64,000 nt of DNA. Origin: Vibrio sp. S9_S30 (GTDB taxonomy: Bacteria > Pseudomonadota > Gammaproteobacteria > Enterobacterales > Vibrionaceae). Position numbers and translations under genes: made by a program. Below the pieces are notes generated by a model. The model was not told where the DNA came from. It was given only the letters and a program-made list of their open reading frames with translations, and ran no database searches. This document shows positions 30,952 to 38,754 of the stretch, piece after piece; within the stretch, counting starts at the first letter, position 1, and the number at the start of each line of letters is the position of its first letter. The stretch spans positions 221,849 through 285,848 of the forward strand of contig NZ_JAAUWT010000006.1 in NCBI RefSeq assembly GCF_014694455.1. The letters run 5' to 3'.

Positions 30952-31983
30952 ATGTCTAACGAAGATACGTTAAATCTAAAAGTAAGGTCTCATCATCTCG
31001 AGAATTTTCGTAGTCCTGATTTAATACGGGAATTTAGTGAGATATCGATTGAGTTTATTGTTAAGAGACTAAAAAATGACGACCATTTGTTGGATTATCA
31101 GCATTCTGCACCTAAAACTTCAGAATATTGGCTAAAAGAATACATTGGAAATACAGTCTTAAACCACTGGTCCCTTGAACATGGTATGTTCATGTTAGCG
31201 CAGTCTTCTGAGTTTGCTCGTTTGCATTGGCTTATACATCGTCATCAAGGTGAAACGCTGGATGTCAACTTATTTGACAGGCAATTCCAGGTAGAAACCT
31301 ACATAGAACGTCGTGATCTCGACAACTCAGAGGATAGGCTAACGGCGTGGCTAACCAATATCAGTGTCGCCATTTTGTGCAATGACCAAGCCGCGCAGCA
31401 GGAGATGTTGAAAGTCGAACACAAAGATCTTTGCCAGAGTTTTGAGGGACAACCGATACGCGACATCGAACTGGCATTTTTTGATTTATTCCATGCCTTT
31501 TTGTTAGGTGAAAGTGACAAGCAACGACAAATTCAATTGATAAAAACGGTGATCCCAATTCTTACCGATGAAATTTTAATTGAAGCGTGTGACGGCAACG
31601 AATATTGGCAGGACTTCTATCAATGGCTTCGTTTTCCTTTGTATAGCATCATATCCGTATGTTGGGGTTATGAAGACACCTCATTGGATAAAGCCGTTAT
31701 CGCGTCTATAGATGCTAACTATGAGTATTATTCTGAAATTGAGCCGCGCCAAAAGGGAGGAAAGACAGGTAAGGAATCACTGGATTTATTGGCTAGTGAA
31801 GCCATGTTTCACACAATTACCACCGCGTTTTTATCCGCACACTACAGGCGAACAGGGCAAACAGTCAGCTTTGATTCCCCCTATGTTCCGCAATGGTTGA
31901 TCAAAGGTGAAGGTCCCACCCGTGAGGAAGTCTTAGCCAATCCACCCGTGTTCGATCTGGAACACGTATTAGGCAACCAATAA
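30952..31983 (+). CDS. Imm49-like immunity protein B
   Basis: 343 residues, intact copy of the gene that is broken in module A. Positions 1-30 and about 105-343 are almost identical to A, while about 30-105 differ. Visible motifs are IRDIELAFFDLFHAF, FYQWLRFPLYSIISVCWGYEDTS, SLDLLASEAMFHTITTAFL and SFDSPYVPQWLIKGEG, with the shared LEHVLGNQ end. It would protect the cell from the nuclease-like tip encoded just before it. The Imm49 assignment is from recalled family features and is not certain. Confidence 0.7.
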   Translation: MSNEDTLNLKVRSHHLENFRSPDLIREFSEISIEFIVKRLKNDDHLLDYQHSAPKTSEYWLKEYIGNTVLNHWSLEHGMFMLAQSSEFARLHWLIHRHQGETLDVNLFDRQFQVETYIERRDLDNSEDRLTAWLTNISVAILCNDQAAQQEMLKVEHKDLCQSFEGQPIRDIELAFFDLFHAFLLGESDKQRQIQLIKTVIPILTDEILIEACDGNEYWQDFYQWLRFPLYSIISVCWGYEDTSLDKAVIASIDANYEYYSEIEPRQKGGKTGKESLDLLASEAMFHTITTAFLSAHYRRTGQTVSFDSPYVPQWLIKGEGPTREEVLANPPVFDLEHVLGNQ

Positions 31984-31988
31984 AAGGA

Positions 31989-32016
31989 AAAGAGGCTTGT
32001 GAAATCAAGCCTCTTT
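31989..32016 (+). terminator. Terminator after immunity gene B
   Basis: Same 11-bp stem as after modules A and D, loop TGAAAT. Its right half is also the left end of the 233-bp direct repeat. Confidence 0.9.
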
Positions 32017-32230
32017 CTATCCATGTGGTCACATTTCCATTTTTTGGGTTGGCTTAGCTAGCTTTGTGATCACTTGTTTCTGTATTACTTCCGTTTCTAT
32101 ATTGCTTCTTAGGCACAGTTTTCGAGCCCACACGTAATGTAGCCCGTGCTCGTATTGAATGACGGTGCGGCTTAGCCCCTAAATACACTCAAGGGTTTGA
32201 TTTTACAATCCGTTTCTCTTCTATTTCTGT
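31998..32230. repeat. Right 233-bp direct repeat bracketing the array
   Basis: Original context of the repeat: half of the module terminator, 170 bp of non-coding flank, and the final codons of the GGDEF/EAL gene. Left copy at 25783-26015. Confidence 0.9.
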
Positions 32231-34360
32231 GTTGTATGCCGCTTCCAACTGCGCAAAAGGGAGGGGCTTGTAGAAGTAGTAGCCCTGAATGTAATCGCAA
32301 TTAACGTCGGTTAAGCAATTGAGTTGTTTTAGGGTTTCAACCCCTTCTGCAATTACTTTGAGGTTAAGGCTGTGTGCCAGCTCAATAAGAGAGGTGGTGA
32401 TCAGCATGCTCTGATTATTGGCGGGTAATTCGTCGACAAATTCTTTATCGATTTTAATTAAATCCACTGGCATTTGGCGTAAGTAATTAAGCGAGGAAAA
32501 GCCAGTACCGAAGTCATCAAGCGCAACAGCGACCCCGAGTTTTCGGATTTGATGCAGCACCTCAAGGATGGAGTGAATATCGGCAAGCAAGCCACTTTCC
32601 GTAATTTCAAGCTCAAGGTTCTCAGAGGGTAATCCACTTTTTTCTAAGGCTTTGATGACATGGCTATAAAAGTCAGGGTGCTTAAGCTGTTTGGTTGAGA
32701 CATTCACGGCCATTCGAATGTTAATGCCTTTATCCAGCAGCGTTTTGGCATCTTGACAGGCTTGCTCGAGAACCCAACGACCCAAGGGGATGATTTGACC
32801 GGAATCTTCAGCAATGGGGATGAAGTCATTCGGGTAAATCGTTCCTTCCGTATTGTGTTCCCAGCGCACGAGTGCTTCAACGTTAAACTCATCGCAGGGG
32901 ATAACGTTTGTTTTAGGCTGGTATAGCAAATGGAAGTCATCATTTTTAATTGCGTCATGAATGTCATGTTCACGTTGCAACCTTAGGGAAAAAGTGAGGT
33001 CCAGCTGTTCCGTGTATATACGGCACTGGTTTCTTCCCAGCTCTTTCGCTGAAGACATGGCGAGATCAGAATGCTTAACGACTTCCACAAGGCTAATCGA
33101 ATTTTCAATTGTTGCGATCCCGATACTGGCGGTAATGCTGACGGAGGTTTCGTTGATCAGCACCGGCTCACTGATCGAACGGCGAAGCCTGTCTGACATT
33201 GGCTTGAGCTGCTCTGCCGCGCCAAATGCAATGATGGTAAATTCATCGCCGCCGAGGTGTGAAACAAAGTCTTTCTGCTTTACGCACCTTGAAATACGTG
33301 AACCGATGAGTTTAAGGACCTTGTCCCCTTGTTCAAACCCAAATTTATCGTTGATGCGCTTAAAGTAGTCTAAGTCGATGTACAACACAGAGTATGTTGT
33401 TCGGTTCTTCCGAGAGGCTTTATCCCTTTCTTGGATTTTTCGCCAAAAATAGCGCCGATTCGGTAGCTGCGTGGTGTATTCATACCCAGTGTAATGTGTA
33501 CTGTCGTGTTTTTCATCGAGGCGTAAGTTTGAAATATCGTGGATGATACAAACAAAATGTGTGACTTGTTGGCGGGCGTTTTTGATTGGTGCGATATTCA
33601 GCCGAACAAAGCGCTTTTTTTCCTGAATCGTTCGGGTGGAAAATTCGCCTTCCCAATAAGAACCCGCAGTTAAAACGCGATTCATTTCTGGGTAAACCGG
33701 CTCGGCTTCCCCGCACCACCTTTCAAGTAATGCTAAAGGTTGGCAACTGGCAATATCTTCGATTTGGAAGAGTCTTTTGAATTCATTATTGATGTTGAGC
33801 ACGTTACTCTTTGCGTTGAAAATGATCACTGCGGCAGATTCAGATTTAATCGCGTCTCCAATGATTTTCATACTGGCATTTTCATCAAATAACTGAGCGA
33901 TGTCCGATTGGAGGTTTCGCTGTCTATGATTAAGCTCTGTGACCAATTTTTCGTTAAGTAGTGCAATATCCCGAGCCTTTTGCATCATGTCCTGCTCGCC
34001 TTTGAAATGCTCGGTGCGATTTTCGATAATCAGCAAATTGCAGCCATTGTTGTTGGAAGCAATCGCGGTGAGTTGGATTTCCTCTCCAGCTGCCTTGGAT
34101 TCCGTCCAAATACCTGAGCCTATGGACTCTTTTAATTGGGTTTTGCACCAAACTGTGTCGGCGTCAATCATGAAGTTTTCGATGAAAGGAAAAGCAACGC
34201 AAAGATCTATGCGCTTGGCGTCGAACCGGGTCGCGGTTTGGTCAAAGTAAAGGTCGCTAAACCAGCTAGCGCAGGGGTTCAATAGGGTAAAAGTTTTATC
34301 TTGGTTCCGTAATAGGACAACATAATTTAAAGACGTCAATACTGCTTCTAAATGGTTCAT
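32189..34360 (-). CDS. PAS-GGDEF-EAL protein (c-di-GMP synthesis/breakdown)
   Basis: 723 residues. A PAS-like N-terminal region (VVLLRNQDKTFTLLNPCASW) and a second PAS near residues 170-290 precede a GGDEF domain with intact motif GGDEF at 370-374 and an EAL domain with EAL at 495-497. The EAL loop-6 motif DDFGTGFSS and the E-x-V-E-T block near IAEGVETLKQL are kept. Both activities are therefore possible in the cytoplasm; which dominates cannot be told. It is the last gene of a four-gene operon, 15 bp after the Ras-like GTPase gene, with GAGG eight bases before the ATG. There is no membrane segment. Its 3' end is duplicated in the toxin array. Confidence 0.93.
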   Translation of the reverse strand: MNHLEAVLTSLNYVVLLRNQDKTFTLLNPCASWFSDLYFDQTATRFDAKRIDLCVAFPFIENFMIDADTVWCKTQLKESIGSGIWTESKAAGEEIQLTAIASNNNGCNLLIIENRTEHFKGEQDMMQKARDIALLNEKLVTELNHRQRNLQSDIAQLFDENASMKIIGDAIKSESAAVIIFNAKSNVLNINNEFKRLFQIEDIASCQPLALLERWCGEAEPVYPEMNRVLTAGSYWEGEFSTRTIQEKKRFVRLNIAPIKNARQQVTHFVCIIHDISNLRLDEKHDSTHYTGYEYTTQLPNRRYFWRKIQERDKASRKNRTTYSVLYIDLDYFKRINDKFGFEQGDKVLKLIGSRISRCVKQKDFVSHLGGDEFTIIAFGAAEQLKPMSDRLRRSISEPVLINETSVSITASIGIATIENSISLVEVVKHSDLAMSSAKELGRNQCRIYTEQLDLTFSLRLQREHDIHDAIKNDDFHLLYQPKTNVIPCDEFNVEALVRWEHNTEGTIYPNDFIPIAEDSGQIIPLGRWVLEQACQDAKTLLDKGINIRMAVNVSTKQLKHPDFYSHVIKALEKSGLPSENLELEITESGLLADIHSILEVLHQIRKLGVAVALDDFGTGFSSLNYLRQMPVDLIKIDKEFVDELPANNQSMLITTSLIELAHSLNLKVIAEGVETLKQLNCLTDVNCDYIQGYYFYKPLPFAQLEAAYNTEIEEKRIVKSNP

Positions 34361-34375
34361 GGTATTGTCCTCGGC

Positions 34376-34876
34376 TTAATCACGATCCAGCATCAGTGAG
34401 CCTAATTGTTGGAAAGCCTCATCGACGTTTTTTCCATCTTTTGCACTGGATGTAAATAGGGCGGAAACTTTTTGTTCGAGTTTGGTTATTTTGTCGGCGC
34501 CGATAACCCACTGATCGACTAAGTCGCATTTATTCAGCATCAATACGACGGGAATATCACCACAATTGTCACTGATCAGTGCTCTTAGTTCGTCTGCGAC
34601 TTCAAGGCTATCTGGGCGGGTTCCATCTACGACCAACATGGCACCAGATGCACCTCGTAAATAAGACACATTGATGTTGGTGTAGACATCTTTTCCTTCG
34701 ATATCCCATACCAACATTTGCAATGGCTCCCGAGTTGACTCGACAAACTTCTTCGAGATTTTTACACCTATCGTGGTGTGATATTTTTCAGTGAAAATAC
34801 TTTCGACAAAACGCCTCACCAAGCTGGTTTTCCCTACTGCAAACGCACCAATCATGCAGATTTTCTTTGCTTTCAT
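34376..34876 (-). CDS. Ras/Rab-like small GTPase
   Basis: 166 residues, a single G domain. G1 is GAFAVGKTS (10-18), switch I holds TTIGV (34-38), G3 is WDIEG (57-61), G4 NKCD (115-118) and G5 TSSAK (142-146). The position after the G3 Gly, Gln in Ras and Rab, is Lys62, so intrinsic hydrolysis may be slow or need a partner. Bacterial Ras-like proteins of this type act as polarity or signalling switches (MglA is the known example). It sits between a membrane OmpA-type protein and a c-di-GMP enzyme, 16 and 15 bp away, which suggests it relays a state between them. AGAGG precedes the ATG. Confidence 0.88.
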   Translation of the reverse strand: MKAKKICMIGAFAVGKTSLVRRFVESIFTEKYHTTIGVKISKKFVESTREPLQMLVWDIEGKDVYTNINVSYLRGASGAMLVVDGTRPDSLEVADELRALISDNCGDIPVVLMLNKCDLVDQWVIGADKITKLEQKVSALFTSSAKDGKNVDEAFQQLGSLMLDRD

Positions 34877-34892
34877 GCGTGACCTCTTATGT

Positions 34893-36857
34893 TCACAAAT
34901 CCTTGTTTATCACGTCTATGGTGACTCTTCTTAAGGCAGATGAGATACTTTCTGTCGATTCTATGTTGCTGATATTTAGGGTGATTATATGGTTTTCATC
35001 CATGCCATTCTCCACCATAACTTGCTTCACATTGGATGCTCTTTGTTTGCTGAGCTGAATGTTTCTTTCTTTAGAGCCAATATCGTCGGAATACCCGGTT
35101 ACTATAAATATAGGCGTAAGTGGGGGACTCAGCGTCTTTCCGAGTTGCATCAATGTTTTTGCTTGACTGACAAACAGTGCGATCTCCGCTTTGTTATTTT
35201 TAGGTGTGACTACGTTGAGTTCGTATTGAAACCGAACCTGATTCAGTGATTGAGCGAGTTGGTTGTATTGTTTTTGGTGATCGGGTGCTTTTGTTAATGT
35301 TGTCAAAGCCGTCATGTCTACGTTAAGCCCCAATGCTTTGTTTTTTAAAAGGCGGCGGATGTTTTCCAGTGATTCGGGATACACTTGACCGGATAGGGAA
35401 GCCTTTTCTTGCTCAAAGGTTACAGAGAGCGCTTCGTTGTCGCTGAGGAAGCCAGTGAGTTGCTGCCGAAGAAACTCGCGTTCCAGCTGCTCTGACGTAG
35501 TGAGTTCTGGGGGAAGTAATGTCACGTCTTGTATGGATAAACTGAGGCTACTGTCTACTTTTGTAACGTAACGTTTTAACTGTTCCAGCGTGTTGGGCTT
35601 TAATGCACCCGCAATATTAATGGTTTGGTCAGATAACCAAATCCGAGCGGATTCCTCTTCGTCTAAAGAAGAGAGAAGGTTGTGCCTTACCACATCTATG
35701 ATGGTGGGGTGATATTGAGGTAACTCTCCCGATTCACTGAAATCCACCACTTTGTCGTCAATGGTTTGGGTTGTGTAAAGGTAGTTAATGCCTTTTAATA
35801 TGTCGTTTGGTGCTCGTGAACCAGGTTTTCGAAGTACAGACAGGACGATGTTCTCGTCTTGAATGGTGGATTCGGCAACAAAATAATTAGGTTCATACTC
35901 AAAGAGTTGGCGAGTAATTTGGTGCTCGTTACTTATGCTAATATACACAAACAGTTGGTATAACCCTATCGCAATGAAAGCCAGCAGTATTGCAAATAGC
36001 CGCCAAGGAAACCGCTCTTTAGCGTTATCTTCGAGTGTGTTTTTGAGTAAGCAGCTTTCTAATAAAGGCACAGAAGAGGCAAATTCTTCATTATCCCCGC
36101 TGAAATTCACCAGTTTATTTGAATAATCTTGTTCGACTTTTTCCACCGTTGTGGAAATGATGGTGTCAACGGCTTGGTTCGGGATCCCTCGAACAGCAGC
36201 GGCTAGTATGACATGAGGGGCGACTTCAATTTTGAGGAGTAAGTCGCCCAGCCGAACCCCTTCCAAAGTGTCATTACTGTTACCTCTAAAGGAGTCGGAC
36301 ACAAAATCAGTGATGGCGGTTAGCATACTTGATACGAGTTCCGGATCGCTGGTTTCTGTGCCTTCATTGGCAACAGAATTCAGCAGCAGCCCTGTCTCTC
36401 TATGAATCAACAGAACCTGCTCCACTTCAAAGACGGATGTTTTCATTAATAGGAACTGAGCGTAGCTGATCCCCTGTCGCCATGCTTGATAGCGCCATTT
36501 GATCGACTTCAAGCTGAAGTTTTGCGTCAGCACTTGGTTGAGAGAGTCAAGCAATTGGTTGAATGTGGTACTGACCGATTTTCGGACAGCTGCGCCGATG
36601 ACGGGGTATAGGATGTCAGCGAAGCGTTGTGTATTGTTATTAATGGACACTTCGATGGCGCTGTTGATGATAGGAGAAAGCTCTTCGGTAACCTTGTTGT
36701 CTTTTTGGTTTCTTTGTTTAATCGCTTCTACGATGACGTCTGCCACACGGCTTGTTTCGTCACTCTTTTCTATGAAGTTATTAAGAGCGCTTTCGTACTG
36801 CTCTCCGAGCACTAAAGAACGAAGTTCCTCAAGTTTTGAATTGTCCCGATTGATCAT
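34893..36857 (-). CDS. OmpA-family membrane protein with cytoplasmic roadblock-like sensor region
   Basis: 654 residues. Residues 1-280 have no signal peptide and should be cytoplasmic. They include SALNNFIEKSDETSRVADVIVEAI-type helices, then VEQVLLIHRETGLLL ... LVSSMLTAITDFVSDSF ... LAAAVRGIP, a pattern I associate with longin/roadblock-like domains next to bacterial Ras-like GTPases. One membrane helix follows (LFAILLAFIAIGLYQLFVYI, about 287-306). The periplasmic part ends in an OmpA peptidoglycan-binding domain with IFIVTGYSDDIGSKERNIQLSKQRA. So the protein can link the cell wall to the GTPase encoded next. The start follows the upstream stop directly. Confidence 0.8.
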   Translation of the reverse strand: MINRDNSKLEELRSLVLGEQYESALNNFIEKSDETSRVADVIVEAIKQRNQKDNKVTEELSPIINSAIEVSINNNTQRFADILYPVIGAAVRKSVSTTFNQLLDSLNQVLTQNFSLKSIKWRYQAWRQGISYAQFLLMKTSVFEVEQVLLIHRETGLLLNSVANEGTETSDPELVSSMLTAITDFVSDSFRGNSNDTLEGVRLGDLLLKIEVAPHVILAAAVRGIPNQAVDTIISTTVEKVEQDYSNKLVNFSGDNEEFASSVPLLESCLLKNTLEDNAKERFPWRLFAILLAFIAIGLYQLFVYISISNEHQITRQLFEYEPNYFVAESTIQDENIVLSVLRKPGSRAPNDILKGINYLYTTQTIDDKVVDFSESGELPQYHPTIIDVVRHNLLSSLDEEESARIWLSDQTINIAGALKPNTLEQLKRYVTKVDSSLSLSIQDVTLLPPELTTSEQLEREFLRQQLTGFLSDNEALSVTFEQEKASLSGQVYPESLENIRRLLKNKALGLNVDMTALTTLTKAPDHQKQYNQLAQSLNQVRFQYELNVVTPKNNKAEIALFVSQAKTLMQLGKTLSPPLTPIFIVTGYSDDIGSKERNIQLSKQRASNVKQVMVENGMDENHIITLNISNIESTESISSALRRVTIDVINKDL

Positions 36858-37292
36858 TTAATTCCCATCGAGATCTTCGGCCATGGAGGACAACAATGCG
36901 GCCAGGGTTTTTCTATCCGCTTTGTTGTTTTTCAGCTCTTCTGAAACGCTATCAATCTTATTGAGTGCTTCTTCATGCTTGTCGTGAAGTTGCTGAGACA
37001 ACTCGCCAACCTCTTGAGTAAAGTGCATTTCTAGGCTGCTATTACTTTGTTGGCTGGTATGCGCGAGACTTTCTAGAGAATCGGCTAATTTGGCGATTTG
37101 TAAATTAATGGCGTCTAATTTTTTTTCTATCTGTATAAAAGTCTGGTTGGTTCGCTGAGAAAGATCTTCAATAGCCACTTCGATGGATTCGGCTCGTTCG
37201 CCAAATAAAAGGTGCTGAATTTGCGCCAATTGATCGGAATCATTTTTTTTAGGCTCAACCTCTACGTCTGAGCTTTTTGATTGCTTCGTCAT
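36858..37292 (-). CDS. Coiled-coil protein, first gene of the GTPase operon
   Basis: 144 residues, no signal or membrane segment. Residues 35-140 show heptad-rich helices (IEVAIEDLSQRTNQTFIQIE, LQIAKLADSLESLAHTS). The short motif LAQIQHLLFGERAE resembles LEELRSLVLGEQYE at the start of the next protein, so the two may share a docking helix. The stop is directly followed by the ATG of the OmpA-type gene (TAAATG). GGGAG precedes its own ATG. The specific role is unknown; co-transcription suggests part of the same complex. Confidence 0.65.
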   Translation of the reverse strand: MTKQSKSSDVEVEPKKNDSDQLAQIQHLLFGERAESIEVAIEDLSQRTNQTFIQIEKKLDAINLQIAKLADSLESLAHTSQQSNSSLEMHFTQEVGELSQQLHDKHEEALNKIDSVSEELKNNKADRKTLAALLSSMAEDLDGN

Positions 37293-37510
37293 ACAATCTC
37301 CCTATTGAGATTAACCTTAGACTGGAAAAAATATCACTTCTAAGCGTATGTGCTGATTAAGATTTAATCAAATAAGTGCGGCGACAAGTACAATCTTATA
37401 GATAGAATTGTGAGTATGGACTGGATGTTGTCAAAAAGGTATGGAGTGATTCGATCATTTAATATAAGCCTAGGCGCATTAAATGCCATTGAATTGCAGC
37501 AATAGTAAAA

Positions 37511-38518
37511 CTACTCTTTACGCACTTTATCGACGGAGTTCCTCCTGACGAGAGTCGGGGAGAGCATGACAGGTTCAACATGTACAGCTTCGCCATTGGC
37601 CAAAGCAAGTGCCAACTGTGCAGCTTGTTCTGCCATCATTTGGATGGGATAGCGTATCGTGGTTAGCTTCGGGGTCAAGTAACGAGCGATAGGTCCGTCG
37701 TCAAACCCTATCACCGATACGTTCTCAGGAACATCGAGACCATTTTCATCCAAAATGGACATCGCACCAGCAGCCATGTAATCGTTATAGGCAAATACGG
37801 CTGTTATAGGTAAAGACTGTGTCAGTAGGTGCGTCATTGCTTCTTCACCGCCTTCGCCGTTGGGATTGCGATGCACAATGTATTTATCAGAGAGTACAAT
37901 ATTGTGGTCTTTTAATGCGGCAAGGTAACCGGCAATTCGTGCATCGACGTCTTCAATGTGATGAGAAGATGAAATGCAAGCGATGTTGGTATGACCGTGA
38001 CGGATCAAATATTCTGTTGCAAGATATGCCCCTTTGTAATTGTCTAAGGCGATGCATCGGTGAGCGATTTCAGGGATATGGCGGTTAATTAGAACCATTC
38101 CGCGAACTTCTTGCGTATAACTAAGCAATTCTTTATCTGAAAGACCTTTAGCGTGAATGACGAGGCTTTCACATCGACTGTTTACCAGAAGTTCGATCGC
38201 CTCTCGTTCTTCATTTGCATTATGGTAACCATTACCAATGAGTAAATGCTTGCCTTTAGTATGTGCGACATCATCTACCGCTTTAATCAACGTGCCAAAG
38301 AAAGGGTCGGACACGTCACTCACTAATACACCCATGGTATTGGTGGACTGGCTAACCAAAGCCCGAGCATTGGCGTTAGGTCGATATCCTAGCTGAGCCA
38401 TAGCCAAATTTACCGATTCAATCGCTTTGGTGCTCGCTTTGGGAGAACGGTTAATCACACGTGATACGGTAGCGACGGATACGCCCGCTGCTCTAGCGAC
38501 GTCTTTAATGGTTGCCAT
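37511..38518 (-). CDS. galR: Galactose operon repressor, LacI family
   Basis: 335 residues. The N-terminal HTH and hinge (MATIKDVARAAGVSVATVSR, SPKAS, GYRPNANARAL) and the effector domain (SDVSDPFFGTLIKAVDDVAH, LLIGNGYHNANEERE, NDYMAAGAMSILDENGLDVP, LTTIRYPIQMMAEQAA) follow E. coli GalR almost segment by segment. It should bind galactose and release operators. Two GalR-type operators are found in this window, 17-24 kb away, in the lac/gal cluster; none fits well in its own upstream region. It is separated from the gal cluster by the toxin array and the GTPase operon. Confidence 0.92.
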   Translation of the reverse strand: MATIKDVARAAGVSVATVSRVINRSPKASTKAIESVNLAMAQLGYRPNANARALVSQSTNTMGVLVSDVSDPFFGTLIKAVDDVAHTKGKHLLIGNGYHNANEEREAIELLVNSRCESLVIHAKGLSDKELLSYTQEVRGMVLINRHIPEIAHRCIALDNYKGAYLATEYLIRHGHTNIACISSSHHIEDVDARIAGYLAALKDHNIVLSDKYIVHRNPNGEGGEEAMTHLLTQSLPITAVFAYNDYMAAGAMSILDENGLDVPENVSVIGFDDGPIARYLTPKLTTIRYPIQMMAEQAAQLALALANGEAVHVEPVMLSPTLVRRNSVDKVRKE

Positions 38519-38634
38519 TTACAGAGCCCGAATAAAAAGGAATGGATTAATGTAACCAATTGTGGAAACAAAAGACATTTTTTATGCCCAATTTTCATCG
38601 GTTGAGTTGTAATTCATTAAAATAAAAGCAAAAA

Positions 38635-38659
38635 AATAATGTAAATCGTTTACATTATT
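38635..38659. promoter_or_regulatory. Perfect 25-bp AT-rich palindrome upstream of galR
   Basis: Arms AATAATGTAAA / TTTACATTATT around TCG. It resembles a LacI-family operator with odd spacing, about 120 bp before galR and downstream of nhaD. It does not fit the GalR pattern because its centre is one base longer. It could be autoregulatory, another regulator's site, or an AT-rich hairpin ending nhaD. Confidence 0.45.
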
Positions 38660-38754
38660 TTGAAATAAGAAGGTGACGAACCCAACGCCACCTATCCAGA
38701 ATACGCTTTCAAAAGAGTCGCATTATTAATGTGGTACTAAAATTTGCCGTCTTA

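Noticed and set aside
25673..32230. CRISPR array or integron cassette array in the repeat-rich region
   Set aside because: Repeats are long, coding and few; there are no short regularly spaced repeats, no attC-like sites and no integrase.
38640..38654. GalR operator upstream of galR
   Set aside because: Half-sites are similar, but the centre is one base longer than in GalR sites, so it was kept only as an unassigned palindrome.
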